Notes: generated by a model from the letters alone, not told the origin. 64,000 nucleotides of DNA from Gemmobacter aquaticus (GCF_007859075.1 NZ_VOAK01000011.1:868001-932000); one strand, 5' to 3'; shown: positions 48,148 to 58,059, numbered from the stretch's first letter. Translations and numbers: made by a program.

Positions 48148-48987
48148 CCCGTCGGGAACGCGTTGCAGGGCGCGCTGCACAATAGGCGGGGCATAGGCAA
48201 TGTCATGCACGCTGTCCTGCCGCACGATCGCGCGCCATTGCGCAGGGTCGACGGGCAACCGCTCCAGTACCGCTGCCGTCATTCGGTTCATCCCGTCGAT
48301 GCGCCGCCGCACGAGCAACGAGAAACCGGGATAGAAGCGCATGTTTCCTTCCAGGCCGAATTCGAAGAAATTGATGTTGGTCTGGTTCTGCCGATCCTGA
48401 CAGTAGATCGAGACGCCGTCGACATGCCCACGCACCAGCCCGAAGTAGGCCAGGCGCGGAAAACGCCTCGCTGTGGGGTTCTCCTGCTTGAGCAGCAGGT
48501 TTTCTTCGAAGCCCTTGAAGAGCGTGACGTCATCCTGCGTCTTGATCAGCGCAAGGTTGGTGATGATCTTTCCCTGCAGCATGAACGACTTGCGCCAGAA
48601 TCGATACATCCCGTCGGGCAGCGTGTCGGGGTTCACGGGGTGGGACCGGCCGATCAGCAGCTTGTCGAGCAACTCTTGTTGAAAGCGGCCCGTCTGCGCC
48701 TGTTGCAGTTTGTCGAGCGGCTCAAGCAGAATGCGGGCATCCACTTCGAAATGGCCACAGATCCGGGCAAGGATATCCGGGCGCGGAAAAGCCTCGCCCG
48801 AGAGGTAGCGATTGAACTGCGTGCGGTTGATACCGATTTGCTGGCAGAGCACCGTTATGGGCGGACCGCCTTCGCACAATTTGCGCAGGTTCTGCCCGAA
48901 GACCGCCCGGACCTCGGTGGGCGACATCGCCGGTTTTGGGGTCGGCGTCGGGCGTTGCGGGGCGATCCGGTCGGGCATTCTGGACAT
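48142..48987 (-). CDS. XRE-type transcriptional regulator with uncharacterised sensor domain
   Basis: The predicted protein has 281 residues. The helix-turn-helix is near residues 40-70 (PITVLCQQIGINRTQFNRYLSGEAFPRPDILARICGHFEVDARILLEPLDKL). The remaining 200 residues form a beta-rich domain (DGMYRFWRKSFMLQGKIITNLALIK, RLAYFGLVRGHVDGVSIYCQ) I do not recognise, probably for ligand sensing. The ATG at 48987 has no Shine-Dalgarno. It abuts an 18-bp palindrome, suggesting autoregulation with a very short leader. ATG 48927 is an alternative start but also lacks an SD. Confidence 0.85.
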   Translation of the reverse strand: MSRMPDRIAPQRPTPTPKPAMSPTEVRAVFGQNLRKLCEGGPPITVLCQQIGINRTQFNRYLSGEAFPRPDILARICGHFEVDARILLEPLDKLQQAQTGRFQQELLDKLLIGRSHPVNPDTLPDGMYRFWRKSFMLQGKIITNLALIKTQDDVTLFKGFEENLLLKQENPTARRFPRLAYFGLVRGHVDGVSIYCQDRQNQTNINFFEFGLEGNMRFYPGFSLLVRRRIDGMNRMTAAVLERLPVDPAQWRAIVRQDSVHDIAYAPPIVQRALQRVPDGL

Positions 48988-48988
48988 G

Positions 48989-49006
48989 TGACGCTGTTTA
49001 GCGTCA
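48989..49006. promoter_or_regulatory. Perfect palindrome on the XRE regulator start (candidate autoregulatory operator)
   Basis: TGACGCTgtttAGCGTCA has two perfect 7-bp arms and a 4-bp spacer, ending 1 bp before the XRE start codon. A second palindrome, ACAAATTTGT (49015-49024), lies just upstream with a TATCAT-like -10 between them. The placement would block transcription of the regulator gene when bound. Confidence 0.6.
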
Positions 49007-49165
49007 TGGATGATACAAATTTGTGGTCTTGTCCACGGCTTTGATGCGGATATTCACATCCCGCGTCAGAAGATGCTGTGCGAAAATGAAAATCGTGGAA
49101 GTCAGGTCGTTCCTTGGACATCGGTGATGCGGTTCGGGTGCGGCCAAGCGTGAGCGGAGTGTGCC

Positions 49166-49429
49166 ATGCTGGGTGTCGTGATATGGTGTTGCCAGTCAAC
49201 TGGGCGTGCGATCATCTGGTGCGCTGATCATGGGGATCTGGCCCATTTCGATGGCTTTCCGCCTCGCACTGACCCCATAGTGCTGGGCGTCGGCGATCTG
49301 GTGGATGTCGAGGTACAGATGCTCGGTTCTGTGCGCCGCTGTGCGCGACTGCGCGTGGTTGAGGCCGGCTACATGCCCGAAATTCTGGACAGCCTGACCG
49401 AACGCCGCCGTCCGATCGCTGCGGCCTAG
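49166..49429 (+). CDS. Degenerate cold-shock-domain-like protein
   Basis: The predicted protein has 87 residues; ATG 49166 is preceded by GGAG at 6 nt. By eye it aligns along its length with the cold-shock domain: LGVVIWCCQSTGRAIIWCADHGDLAHF against the usual GTVKWF...KGYGFI...DVFVHF, then VGDLVDVEVQMLGSVRRCARLRVVE against the last two strands. The nucleic-acid-binding aromatics of RNP1 and RNP2 are replaced (TGRAII for KGYGFI, LAHF for VFVHF). The OB fold may therefore persist without normal RNA binding. Codon third positions are somewhat less GC-rich than in its neighbours. It could be a diverged paralogue with a new role. Confidence 0.6.
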   Translation: MLGVVIWCCQSTGRAIIWCADHGDLAHFDGFPPRTDPIVLGVGDLVDVEVQMLGSVRRCARLRVVEAGYMPEILDSLTERRRPIAAA

Positions 49430-49544
49430 TCGCAATTCGCGACATTCTTCCACAGAATATTCCCGTTCCGCCCCTTGTGTCGTTTCCTGTCACGCGTCTG
49501 CGTCTCTGCGCTGCCAGATTGGCCGCAAACATCTGGAGAGCGAT

Positions 49545-50477
49545 ATGCGCCTGACTGCCTTTGAAACGCCCGGCCGCTTCTGGCGCGGCAACCTGCACAC
49601 GCATTCCAATCGGTCTGACGGAGCGCTGGATCCGGCCGAAGTCTGCCGCCGCTATCGGGCCGAGGGGTATGACTTCATTGCGCTGACGGATCACTTCATC
49701 GGGCAGTATGGGTATCCGATTGTCGATACCGTTCCCTATCGCCAGCCGGGTTTCACCACTATCCTCGGCGCGGAACTGCATTCGGGGCCCATGCGGAACG
49801 GCGAGCTTTGGCACATTCTTGCTGTCGGCTTGCCAGCAAACTTTGCCCCAGGTAACGCGCCGGATTTCAAGGTTCATCCGGGCATGGAAACCGGACCGGA
49901 CATTGCGGCCCGCGCCGCAGCAACCGGAGCGTTTGTGGCCATTGCTCACCCCCAGTGGTCGGGTCTGACGTTGGAGGATGCCCGCAGCATCACCGCGGCC
50001 CACGCGGTTGAGGTGTACAACCACGGCTGCGCCATGGGCTGCGATCGCGGAGACGGGTTTGCCATCGCTGATCTTCTGGCCTCGGAAGGGCGCATGCTGC
50101 CGCTGATCGCAACAGACGATGCGCATTTCACCGAGCCTGATCACTTCGGCGGTTGGGTCATGGTGAAATCCCCGGTCAACGCGCCGGAGGCGCTGGTCGA
50201 GGCGTTGAAGGCCGGTGCGTTCTACTCCAGCCAGGGCCCCGAGTTGCGCGACGTGGTGATTGATGGTGGGCGTGTGCACATCGAAAGCTCGGCGGTCGTG
50301 TCAATGATCGTGCAGGGGCAGGGCACGGCAGCCAAGGCCATCCACGGCCATTCCATGACGCGCGGCGCGGTCCCGCTGGAGCGGTTCCGCGCCTCGCGCT
50401 GGATCCGGGTCACGGTGATCAATGCAGCCGGGAAACGTGCCTGGACAAACCCGGTTTTGAACCCGGCCTTCGGCTGA
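49545..50477 (+). CDS. PHP-domain phosphoesterase-like protein
   Basis: The predicted protein has 310 residues. The PHP metal-site motifs are visible in order: RGNLHTHSNRSDG (residues about 15-27), YDFIALTDHF, GAELHSG, IAHPQWSG and ATDDAHF. Members are metal-dependent phosphoesterases such as histidinol phosphatases or nucleotide phosphatases, and some are sugar-associated. No polymerase or tRNA-processing partner is adjacent, so the substrate is unknown. GGAGAGCGAT precedes the start. It lies 115 bp after the cold-shock-like gene on the same strand. Confidence 0.88.
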   Translation: MRLTAFETPGRFWRGNLHTHSNRSDGALDPAEVCRRYRAEGYDFIALTDHFIGQYGYPIVDTVPYRQPGFTTILGAELHSGPMRNGELWHILAVGLPANFAPGNAPDFKVHPGMETGPDIAARAAATGAFVAIAHPQWSGLTLEDARSITAAHAVEVYNHGCAMGCDRGDGFAIADLLASEGRMLPLIATDDAHFTEPDHFGGWVMVKSPVNAPEALVEALKAGAFYSSQGPELRDVVIDGGRVHIESSAVVSMIVQGQGTAAKAIHGHSMTRGAVPLERFRASRWIRVTVINAAGKRAWTNPVLNPAFG

Positions 50478-50480
50478 TCT

Positions 50481-51191
50481 TCACTCTGCCAGATCGACCA
50501 GTTGAAGATAGGGGCGCCCGGACCGGGTCGGCTTGACCGTAAATGACCGAATTGGGCTTGGGGTGGGGCGGACCGAGAAATCCTCAAACTCGGTCAGCTT
50601 GTGATAACGCGGCAGGTCGATCCGTGTCGCACGCGCACCTGTCGGGATCAGATGGCGCGGTGCGCGACCGATCTTGCCCTTCAGCGCGAGGACACCGATA
50701 CCCAGCTCGCCACGCGTGCCATCGGTTTCGATGGGGAGGATCGCGAGCTTGCCGCGAAGCGCGGGCGCATCTGGTCCGGCATCGCAGCTAAACGATATTT
50801 CAAGCGTTGCAGGCCGCAGAAGGCAGAACTCCAGCAATCCGGCAAAGTGCGCGCGAGCCTGCGGATCGAACAGCGCCGCAAGCGGCATGCCGGCTGCGTC
50901 CATGCCAATCAGGTCACCCAGCAGTTGTCCGGCGATGCGCAGCCGTCCGACACCGGGGGCCGTGCGCTCAACCATGAAGGCGCCGGGCAGAACGCCGGCC
51001 ATGCCGCGCGGCTGGATGTCCTGCCGCCGGGGCAGCGCACCCTGCCGGCGTAATGCCTGCCAATAGGCGCGCATTTCTGCCAATGCAGCATCAACCGCCC
51101 GATCGTCGCTCAGGCATACCTCAGCTGCGGCATTGCCCTGCACACCCTTACCAGTGGACCAGATTCCCATCTGCCCGTTCCTTTCACACAA
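50481..51191 (-). CDS. PAS_5-type protein
   Basis: The predicted protein has 236 residues. The core matches the alphaproteobacterial PAS_5 family: ALAEMRAYWQALRRQGALPRRQDIQPRGMAGVLPGAFMVER, then GRLRIAGQLLGDLIGMDAAGMPLAALFDPQARAHFAGLLE. These are single-PAS proteins without an output domain, and their ligand is unknown; some relatives influence flagellar or cell-cycle behaviour. The C-terminal 60 residues are basic. A later ATG (51170) is an alternative start. It converges on the PHP gene with 3 bp between stops. Confidence 0.8.
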   Translation of the reverse strand: MCERNGQMGIWSTGKGVQGNAAAEVCLSDDRAVDAALAEMRAYWQALRRQGALPRRQDIQPRGMAGVLPGAFMVERTAPGVGRLRIAGQLLGDLIGMDAAGMPLAALFDPQARAHFAGLLEFCLLRPATLEISFSCDAGPDAPALRGKLAILPIETDGTRGELGIGVLALKGKIGRAPRHLIPTGARATRIDLPRYHKLTEFEDFSVRPTPSPIRSFTVKPTRSGRPYLQLVDLAE

Positions 51192-51390
51192 CCGCAGCCA
51201 CCTGATACGGACACAACGTTGCGCGAGGCACGGCTTTCAGCCATGGTCTTGCGCGACGATGTTGCACTGTCCTGACAGGCCAGGGGCTACACACCAACTA
51301 CACGGGATCAGGATAGCAAGTTTCCGGTCGAAGTGAATCCGGAATCTGATCACATGGTTAACGAAGTAAAAAGTGCCACGGGGAGGACGC

Positions 51391-52284
51391 ATGACGACTT
51401 CAATGACAGGCTTTGCCGCGCGCAAGGGACAGGGAGCAGGGGCCAGTTGGGTCTGGGACCTGCGGGCGGTGAATGGCAAAGGCCTGGATCTGCGGTTGCG
51501 GGTGCCTGACTGGATTGACGGGCTTGAGCTTGCTTTGCGGGGCGAGTTGCAAAAGGCGCTAAGTCGCGGAAATGTCAGCCTGACATTGCGCGTGACACGC
51601 GATCCCTCCGAGGCAGAGGCGCTGCGCCTGAACCCTGTTGCGCTTCAGGCCGTGTTGGCGGCGTTGGCAACGGTCGACGCGGCGGCCATGCAGACCGGTG
51701 TGACGCTTAGTCAGTCGACCCCGGTCGATGTGCTGGGCTTTCGTGGTGTTGTCGAAACCGGTGGCGCGGAGGAGGACTACGCCGGGCTGCGCACGGCGAT
51801 CCTTGCCGACCTCACCCCGCTTTTGCAGGATTTCAACCAGATGCGCGCTGCAGAGGGCGCGGCACTGGCTGCAGTAATCTCTGCCCAGATCGAGCGGATC
51901 GCTTTGCTCGCCGCCGACGCGCGGCTCGCGGCCGACGCCCGACGCGATGCCCAGTCGGGGGTGCTGCAGACTCAACTCGGCCGCATCCTCGACGCGGTCG
52001 ACAGCATCGAGCCCGCGCGCCTTGCCCAGGAGCTTGCGCTGCTTGCCGTCAAGACCGACGTCACTGAAGAGCTGGATCGCCTTGCGGCCCATGTGGAGGC
52101 CGCGCGCGCGCTTCTGGCCGAGACCGGCCCTGTCGGCCGCAAGTTCGATTTCCTCATGCAAGAGTTCATGCGCGAGGCGAATACGCTGTGCTCCAAATCG
52201 CAGGACATCCAGCTGACCCGTATCGGGCTTGACCTCAAGACCGTCATCGACCAGATGCGGGAACAGGTTCAGAACGTGGAATGA
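51391..52284 (+). CDS. yicC: YicC/YloC-family endoribonuclease
   Basis: The predicted protein has 297 residues, starting at ATG 51391 after GGGGAGGA. The family start [13 protein letters not shown] and the C-terminal block [52 protein letters not shown] (DUF1732) are clear. YicC proteins are RNases linked to sRNA decay and stationary-phase survival. The 3' end overlaps gmk as ATGA, the classical yicC-gmk pair, so the two genes are translationally coupled. Confidence 0.95.
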   Translation: MTTSMTGFAARKGQGAGASWVWDLRAVNGKGLDLRLRVPDWIDGLELALRGELQKALSRGNVSLTLRVTRDPSEAEALRLNPVALQAVLAALATVDAAAMQTGVTLSQSTPVDVLGFRGVVETGGAEEDYAGLRTAILADLTPLLQDFNQMRAAEGAALAAVISAQIERIALLAADARLAADARRDAQSGVLQTQLGRILDAVDSIEPARLAQELALLAVKTDVTEELDRLAAHVEAARALLAETGPVGRKFDFLMQEFMREANTLCSKSQDIQLTRIGLDLKTVIDQMREQVQNVE

Positions 52285-52922
52285 CCATGACGCGCAAGGG
52301 TTTGCTCCTTATCCTCTCATCGCCCTCGGGCGCCGGAAAATCAACCTTGGCCCGGCGGCTGATGGACTGGGACCCGACCTTGCGCTTTTCGGTGTCGGCC
52401 ACCACGCGCGCACCCCGCCCAGGTGAGCAGGATGGGCGCGAGTATTATTTCAAGACCCGGCCTGAATTTGAGGCAATGGTTGAGGCGGGTGAGATGCTGG
52501 AACACGCGGAGGTGTTCGGCAATCTCTATGGCTCACCCAAGGGTCCCGTTGAGAAGGCCATGGCCGAAGGGCGCGATACGCTCTTTGATATCGACTGGCA
52601 GGGCGGACAGCAGATCCGCTCTTCTTCGCTTGCCCGTGATGTGGTGTCGATCTTCGTGCTACCGCCGTCGATTGCCGAGCTTGACCGGCGTCTGCGCGGT
52701 CGCGCGCAGGACAGCGAAGAGGTCATCGCCGGACGTATGGCAAAAAGCCGCGATGAGATCAGCCATTGGGCCGAGTATGACTATGTCATCGTGAACCGCG
52801 ACATTGATGCGGCGTTCGATGAACTGGTCACGATCCTCAAAGCCGAACGCATGCGCCGCGACCGCCAGCCGGGCCTGTCCAATTTCGTCCGCGGCCTGAA
52901 CCGGGAGTTTGACGCACGATGA
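52281..52922 (+). CDS. gmk: Guanylate kinase
   Basis: It phosphorylates GMP to GDP. At 213 residues it has a P-loop [16 protein letters not shown] (near residue 11) and the GMP-binding [19 protein letters not shown]. The lid region with [16 protein letters not shown] and the C-terminal [19 protein letters not shown] are also present. It overlaps yicC at its start and the gamma carbonic anhydrase gene at its end, each by 4 bp. The three genes form one tightly coupled unit. Confidence 0.97.
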   Translation: MTMTRKGLLLILSSPSGAGKSTLARRLMDWDPTLRFSVSATTRAPRPGEQDGREYYFKTRPEFEAMVEAGEMLEHAEVFGNLYGSPKGPVEKAMAEGRDTLFDIDWQGGQQIRSSSLARDVVSIFVLPPSIAELDRRLRGRAQDSEEVIAGRMAKSRDEISHWAEYDYVIVNRDIDAAFDELVTILKAERMRRDRQPGLSNFVRGLNREFDAR

Positions 52923-53443
52923 TCTATGAACTTGACGGGATTGCCCCGCAGATCGCCCCGGACGCATGGGTTGCGCCCGATGCCAACCTGATCGGTCGTG
53001 TGGTGCTTGAGCGTGCGGCTTCGGTCTGGTTCGGCTGCACTCTGCGCGGAGATAACGAGGAAATCCGGGTGGGCGCGGGCAGCAATGTGCAGGAAAACTG
53101 CGTGTTGCATACCGACATGGGCTATCCGCTGGTGATTGGCGCAGACTGCACCATCGGACACAAGGCCATGCTGCACGGCTGCACGATTGGCGCGGGCAGT
53201 CTGATCGGTATGGGGGCCACCGTGTTGAACGGGGCGAGGATCGGTCGCGGATGCCTGATTGGCGCTGGCGCCCTGATCACCGAGGGTAAAGAGATTCCGG
53301 ATGGTAGCCTTGTCATGGGGGCGCCGGGCAAGGTGGTCCGGTTGCTCGACGACGCAGCGCGCGCCAAACTTCTGAAATCGGCCGAGAACTACCGCGCCAA
53401 TGCCGCAAGGTTCCGCGCCGGGATGAAGATGGTCTCAGCCTGA
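52919..53443 (+). CDS. Gamma carbonic anhydrase-family protein
   Basis: The predicted protein has 174 residues forming a left-handed beta helix of hexapeptide repeats ([21 protein letters not shown] through [16 protein letters not shown]). The metal-ligand histidines appear in NCVLHTD and [15 protein letters not shown], matching the three-His gamma-CA site. Relatives are YrdA/PaaY-type proteins, and only some hydrate CO2. It is translationally coupled to gmk. A paired repeat element follows directly. Confidence 0.92.
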   Translation: MIYELDGIAPQIAPDAWVAPDANLIGRVVLERAASVWFGCTLRGDNEEIRVGAGSNVQENCVLHTDMGYPLVIGADCTIGHKAMLHGCTIGAGSLIGMGATVLNGARIGRGCLIGAGALITEGKEIPDGSLVMGAPGKVVRLLDDAARAKLLKSAENYRANAARFRAGMKMVSA

Positions 53444-53451
53444 TATGTCGC

Positions 53452-53521
53452 AAGGGGGCGCTCGCGCCCCCTCTTGTCCTTGCGGACAATTCACCCCCTG
53501 AGGATATTTCTGAAAAAGAGA
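53452..53521 (+). repeat. Structured intergenic repeat, copy C1
   Basis: It has hairpin 1 (GGGGGCG-CTCG-CGCCCCC) 8 bp after the gamma-CA stop, hairpin 2 TTGTCC-TTGC-GGACAA, then TTCACCCCCTGAGGATATTT and an A-rich tail. The stems differ in sequence from copies A and B but keep full pairing. Confidence 0.85.
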
Positions 53522-53534
53522 ACGGACGCAGGAG

Positions 53535-53608
53535 CCTTCTTCTTTTCCCAAATATCCTCGGGGGGTGAGGCGCGGGACGCGCCGAGGGGGGCAGACAGCC
53601 CCCCCTTG
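53535..53608 (-). repeat. Structured intergenic repeat, copy C2
   Basis: On the minus strand, 6 bp after the hutU stop: hairpin 1 with 7-bp G6C/GC6 arms, hairpin 2 GGCGCG-TCC-CGCGCC, then CACCCCCCGAGGATATTT and the A/G tail. It faces copy C1 head to head with about 13 bp between the tails. Confidence 0.85.
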
Positions 53609-53614
53609 CCGAGG

Positions 53615-55297
53615 TCAGTTGCCCAGAATACCGGGCAGTCGCAGGCCGTGCTCGCGCGCGCACTCGAGTGCGATGTCGTAGCCCGCATCGGCATGGCGCA
53701 TCACGCCAGAGGCCGGATCGTTCCACAGCACACGCTCAAGCCGCTTTGCAGCCTCGGGCGTGCCATCTGCCACGATCACAACGCCTGAGTGCTGCGAGAA
53801 GCCCATGCCCACGCCGCCGCCATGATGCAGGCTGACCCAGGTGGCGCCGCTGGCGATGTTCGTCATCGCGTTCAGAAGCGGCCAGTCGCTGACCGCATCG
53901 GATCCATCGCGCATGCCCTCGGTTTCGCGGTTGGGCGAGGCGACCGAGCCAGAATCGAGGTGGTCGCGGCCGATGACGATCGGCGCCTTCAACTCGCCCG
54001 AAGCGACCATCTCGTTGAACATCAGCCCCGCGCGGTGGCGGTCACCAAGCCCGATCCAGCAAATTCGCGCAGGCAGGCCCTGGAATGCGATCCGCTCGGC
54101 CGCCATGTCGAGCCAGCGGTGCAGATGGTGGTTCTCGGGGAACAGGCGCTTCATCGCGGCATCGGTCTTGGCAATGTCCTCGGGGTCGCCAGACAGGGCC
54201 GCCCAGCGGAAGGGGCCGATACCCTTGCAGAACAGCGGGCGGATATAGGCCGGCACAAAGCCGGGGAAGGCAAAGGCGTCGGCGTAGCCCTCTTCCTTGG
54301 CCATCTGCCGGATGTTGTTGCCGTAGTCGAGCGTCGGCACACCGGCAGTCTGGAAGCCCACCATGGCCTCGACTTGCTGGCGCATGGACGCGCGGGCGGC
54401 ACGTTCGACGGCTTTGGGCTCGGTCTCCTGGCGGGCGCGCCAGTCGGCCACACTCCACCCCGCAGGGCAATAGCCGTGCAGCGGGTCGTGCGCGCTGGTC
54501 TGGTCGGTGACGATATCGGGCCGAGGACCGCCGGCCTGCATACGCTTCAGCAGTTCGGGGAAGACCTCAGCCGCGTTGCCCAGAAGGCCCACGGATTTGG
54601 CCTCGCCCTTTGCCGTCCAGTCACTGATCAGGGCCAGCGCCTCGTCAAGCGTCCGGGCCTTTGCATCCAGATACCGCGTGCGCAGGCGGAAATCGATGCG
54701 GGTCTCGTCAACCTCGACCGCCAGACAGCAGGCGCCCGCCATCACGGCGGCGAGAGGCTGGGCGCCGCCCATACCGCCAAGGCCGCCTGTCAGAACCCAT
54801 TTTCCGGTCAGGTCGCCATTGTAATGCTGGCGGCCGGCTTCGGCGAATGTTTCATAGGTTCCTTGCACAATGCCCTGAGTTCCAATGTAAATCCAGGAAC
54901 CCGCGGTCATCTGGCCATACATCATCAGACCCTTGCGGTCCAATTCATTGAAGTGGTCCCAAGTGGCCCAGTGCGGAACAAGGTTCGAGTTGGCGATCAG
55001 CACGCGCGGCGCGTCGGCGTGGGTCCGCACGATCGACACCGGCTTGCCGGATTGCACGAGCAGGGTCTCGTCCGCCTCCAGATCCTTCAGCGCGGCAACG
55101 ATACGGTCAAAGTCTTCCCAGGTGCGGGCGGCGCGGCCAATGCCGCCATAGACGACCAACTCATGCGGATTTTCGGCCACATCGGGGTGAAGGTTGTTCA
55201 TCAACATCCGCATTGCGGCTTCGGCACCCCAGGTCTTGCAGGTCTTTTCAGCGCCGGTCGGCGGAAAGATGTCGCGCAGATTATGACGTTTGTTCAT
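53615..55297 (-). CDS. hutU: Urocanate hydratase
   Basis: It converts urocanate to imidazolonepropionate with tightly bound NAD+. At 560 residues it is full length: [20 protein letters not shown] near residue 52, [28 protein letters not shown] as the NAD site, and the conserved [19 protein letters not shown] near residue 325. It is the last gene of the minus-strand hutIHU operon, 9 bp after the hutH stop. Confidence 0.98.
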   Translation of the reverse strand: MNKRHNLRDIFPPTGAEKTCKTWGAEAAMRMLMNNLHPDVAENPHELVVYGGIGRAARTWEDFDRIVAALKDLEADETLLVQSGKPVSIVRTHADAPRVLIANSNLVPHWATWDHFNELDRKGLMMYGQMTAGSWIYIGTQGIVQGTYETFAEAGRQHYNGDLTGKWVLTGGLGGMGGAQPLAAVMAGACCLAVEVDETRIDFRLRTRYLDAKARTLDEALALISDWTAKGEAKSVGLLGNAAEVFPELLKRMQAGGPRPDIVTDQTSAHDPLHGYCPAGWSVADWRARQETEPKAVERAARASMRQQVEAMVGFQTAGVPTLDYGNNIRQMAKEEGYADAFAFPGFVPAYIRPLFCKGIGPFRWAALSGDPEDIAKTDAAMKRLFPENHHLHRWLDMAAERIAFQGLPARICWIGLGDRHRAGLMFNEMVASGELKAPIVIGRDHLDSGSVASPNRETEGMRDGSDAVSDWPLLNAMTNIASGATWVSLHHGGGVGMGFSQHSGVVIVADGTPEAAKRLERVLWNDPASGVMRHADAGYDIALECAREHGLRLPGILGN

Positions 55298-55306
55298 GGG
55301 GATACC

Positions 55307-56836
55307 TCACAGAGCGGGGGCGGCAAGGCCGCAGGCGTGAACGAGGGCGCCGGCAGCAACCAGCTGCGCGGCCTGGGCCAGATCGGGGGCCATGTAGCGG
55401 TCATCCTGCAGATGCGGGATATCTGCGCGCAGGCGGGCGACGGTGTACTGCAGCGGGGCCGAGGTTGTCAGCGGTGCCCGGAACTCGACGCCTTGGGCCG
55501 CACACATCGCCTCGACCCCAAGGATGACGTTCAGGTTCTCCACCATGCGTCCCAGACGCCGCGCGCCGTGGGCGGCCATGCTGACATGATCTTCCTGATT
55601 GGCCGACGTCGGTGTGGAATCGGTAACGCAGGGATGGGCGAGATGTTTGTTCTCGCTCATCAGCGCGGCGGTCGTGACCTCGGCAATCATCAGGCCCGAG
55701 TTCAGGCCGGGGTTCGGCGTCAGGAACGGCGGCAAGTCAAAGCTGAGCGTCGGATCCACCATCAGGGCCACGCGGCGTTGGGCGATGGCACCGATCTCAC
55801 TGACGGCGAGCGCGATCATATCCGCTGCAAAACCAACAGGTTCCGCGTGGAAATTACCACCAGAGACGATGCGGCCGTTTGTAAGGACAAGCGGATTGTC
55901 AGTCGCTGCATTCGCCTCGATCTCAAGCGTGCGTGCGGCCTGACGCAGGATATCCATCGCAGCGCCGGTGACCTGCGGCTGGCAGCGGATGCAATACGGG
56001 TCTTGCACGCGGCTGTCATCCTCGCGGTGGCTCTCGCGGATCACCGATCCGTCGAGCAGAGCGCGCATGAAGGATGCGGCCTCGATCTGCCCGGCATGGC
56101 CGCGCAGGGTGTGGATTTCGGGCTGAAGTGGCGCGGTCGATCCCATGATCGCATCGGTCGACAGGGCCGAGACGACGAGCGCCGTCTGCGCCGCACGCCA
56201 TGCACCAAAGAGACCGGCGAGAGCATAGGCGGTGGAAAACTGCGTGCCGTTGATCAGCGCCAGCCCCTCTTTCGGGCCGAGCGTAATCGGAGAAAGCCCT
56301 GCTTTTTCAAGCGCTTCTGCGCCGGTCATCACCTTCCCCTGATATTCGGCAAAAGCCGCGCCGATCATCACCGCCGCCATATGCGCCAGCGGTGCCAGAT
56401 CGCCCGATGCCCCGACCGAGCCCTGCGCGGGGATCACCGGGGTGACGCCACGCTCCAGCATGCCCTCCAGCAAGGCGATGATCTGCCAGCGCACGCCCGA
56501 AGCCCCGCGACCGAGGCTGAGAAGCTTCAGCGCCATCATCAACCGCGCGGTCGCCCGTGGCATCGGATCGCCCACGCCGCAGCAATGGCTGAGGATCAGG
56601 TTTTCCTGAAGTTTGGCAGTATCTTCCGATGCGATTTTCAGGCTGGCAAGCTTGCCGAACCCGGTGTTCACGCCATAGACCGGCACATCGCCAGCCGCGG
56701 CGGCGGCGATGCGGTCGGCGGCGGCATCGACGGCTGCGCGCGCGGTCGGAGCAAGCCGGGCCGGTGCCTCATCCCTCCAGATACGTTCCAGTTGTGACAG
56801 TGTCGTGCTGCCCGGTGTCAGGATTTCAGGCGTCAA
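55307..56836 (-). CDS. hutH: Histidine ammonia-lyase
   Basis: It deaminates histidine to urocanate. No ATG is well placed. A TTG at 56836 with CGGAGG 5 nt upstream gives 509 residues ([20 protein letters not shown]), the normal length. This start lies inside the last codons of hutI (11-bp overlap). The self-processing Ala-Ser-Gly that forms the MIO group is in [16 protein letters not shown] (near residue 145). Substrate residues are in [12 protein letters not shown] and the C-terminal block [14 protein letters not shown]. Confidence 0.96.
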   Translation of the reverse strand: MTPEILTPGSTTLSQLERIWRDEAPARLAPTARAAVDAAADRIAAAAAGDVPVYGVNTGFGKLASLKIASEDTAKLQENLILSHCCGVGDPMPRATARLMMALKLLSLGRGASGVRWQIIALLEGMLERGVTPVIPAQGSVGASGDLAPLAHMAAVMIGAAFAEYQGKVMTGAEALEKAGLSPITLGPKEGLALINGTQFSTAYALAGLFGAWRAAQTALVVSALSTDAIMGSTAPLQPEIHTLRGHAGQIEAASFMRALLDGSVIRESHREDDSRVQDPYCIRCQPQVTGAAMDILRQAARTLEIEANAATDNPLVLTNGRIVSGGNFHAEPVGFAADMIALAVSEIGAIAQRRVALMVDPTLSFDLPPFLTPNPGLNSGLMIAEVTTAALMSENKHLAHPCVTDSTPTSANQEDHVSMAAHGARRLGRMVENLNVILGVEAMCAAQGVEFRAPLTTSAPLQYTVARLRADIPHLQDDRYMAPDLAQAAQLVAAGALVHACGLAAPAL

Positions 56837-58010
56837 GTTTGCCTCCGAAGATGCGGGAATGAAGGGGGGTGGCGCCGACGCGCCACGAGAGTTCGGCGGG
56901 GTGGCGGGCGTGCCAGATGGCAAGGTCAGCGCGCATGCCGGGGGCGATGATCCCTGCGTCCCGTAAGCCGAGCGCCGCCGCTGCATGAACGGTGGTGCCC
57001 AGCAGGGCCTCGGCCGGGGTCATGCGGAACAGCGTGCAGGCCATGTTCATCGCAAGGCAGGGCGAGGTCATCGGCGCGGTGCCGGGATTGCAGTCGGTCG
57101 CAACCGCCATACGCACACCGTGCCTGCGCAAAAGATCGATCGGCGGAAGCTTTGTTTCGCGCAATGTGTAAAAGGCGCCCGGCAGGATCACCGCGACGGT
57201 TCCGGCTGCGGCCATCGCGTGGGCGCCGTCCTCATCGAGATACTCCAGATGGTCCGCAGAAAGCGCGCCATGCCGGGCGGCCAGTGCCGCGCCATGCAGG
57301 TTGGACAGCTGCTCGGCATGCAGCTTGACCGGTAGGCCGAGTGCTGATGCCTCGGCGAACACCCGTTCGATCTGTGCAGGCGAAAAGGCGATGCCCTCGC
57401 AAAACCCGTCGACCGCATCGACCAGACCTTCGGCATGGGCCGCGCGCAGGGCCGGGATTGCCTGTTCGGTCAGATAGTCATCCGCCCGGTCACGATATTC
57501 GGGCGGTACGGCATGGGCGCCAAGGAAGGTGGTCACAACCCGGATCGGCCGTAGCTGGCCGATCTTTCGCGCGACACGAAGCATGCGTAGTTCTGTCTCA
57601 ACATCAAGACCATAGCCTGACTTGATCTCAAGGCTTGTCACTCCCTCGGCCAGCATCTGATCGACACGCAACAGCGACTGCGCCAGCAGGTCGTCCTCGG
57701 AGGCAAGGCGCGTCGCCTTGACGGTCGAGATGATGCCGCCACCGGAACGCGCAATCTCTTCGTAACTGGCGCCCTGCAGCCGCATCTCGAACTCGGTCGC
57801 GCGGGTGCCCGCAAAGACGACATGGCTGTGACAGTCGATCAAGCCCGGTGTCACAAGCCGCCCGCCAAGGTCGATCTGCTCGCCTGTGTCCGCAAGATCA
57901 CCCATCGGGCCGACCCAGGTGATCCGGTCGTCCTGCAGAACAACGGCGGCCTGTTCCATCAGCCCGTAGCCGTCCTGCATCGTCGCCACTGTAGCATTGG
58001 TCAGAATCAT
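56826..58010 (-). CDS. hutI: Imidazolonepropionase
   Basis: It hydrolyses imidazolonepropionate to formiminoglutamate. This amidohydrolase has 394 residues from ATG 58010 ([12 protein letters not shown]), with AAGG 8 nt upstream; ATG 58025 would add 5 residues. The metal motif [22 protein letters not shown] is near residue 63. [29 protein letters not shown] and the catalytic-site [11 protein letters not shown] are also present. It is first in the minus-strand hut operon, divergent from hutF with 72 bp between starts. Confidence 0.96.
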   Translation of the reverse strand: MILTNATVATMQDGYGLMEQAAVVLQDDRITWVGPMGDLADTGEQIDLGGRLVTPGLIDCHSHVVFAGTRATEFEMRLQGASYEEIARSGGGIISTVKATRLASEDDLLAQSLLRVDQMLAEGVTSLEIKSGYGLDVETELRMLRVARKIGQLRPIRVVTTFLGAHAVPPEYRDRADDYLTEQAIPALRAAHAEGLVDAVDGFCEGIAFSPAQIERVFAEASALGLPVKLHAEQLSNLHGAALAARHGALSADHLEYLDEDGAHAMAAAGTVAVILPGAFYTLRETKLPPIDLLRRHGVRMAVATDCNPGTAPMTSPCLAMNMACTLFRMTPAEALLGTTVHAAAALGLRDAGIIAPGMRADLAIWHARHPAELSWRVGATPLHSRIFGGKLDA

Positions 58011-58045
58011 CAGAGGGCCTTGCATTGGTCTGCGCTTGATGTGAA

Positions 58046-58059
58046 TATGTCTGCACATA
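58046..58059. promoter_or_regulatory. Candidate HutC operator between hutI and hutF
   Basis: TATGTctgcACATA (perfect 5-bp arms, 4-bp spacer) sits in the centre of the 72-bp divergent promoter. It carries the GT...AC half-sites expected for GntR/HutC-family repressors. hutC itself lies at the end of the hutF unit. The site is inferred and untested. Confidence 0.5.

Noticed and set aside
53789-56797. 1002-codon open frame antisense to hutU and hutH
   Set aside because: It has the same cause. It crosses two real genes and their junction, has no start signal, and its composition is typical of antisense shadows.
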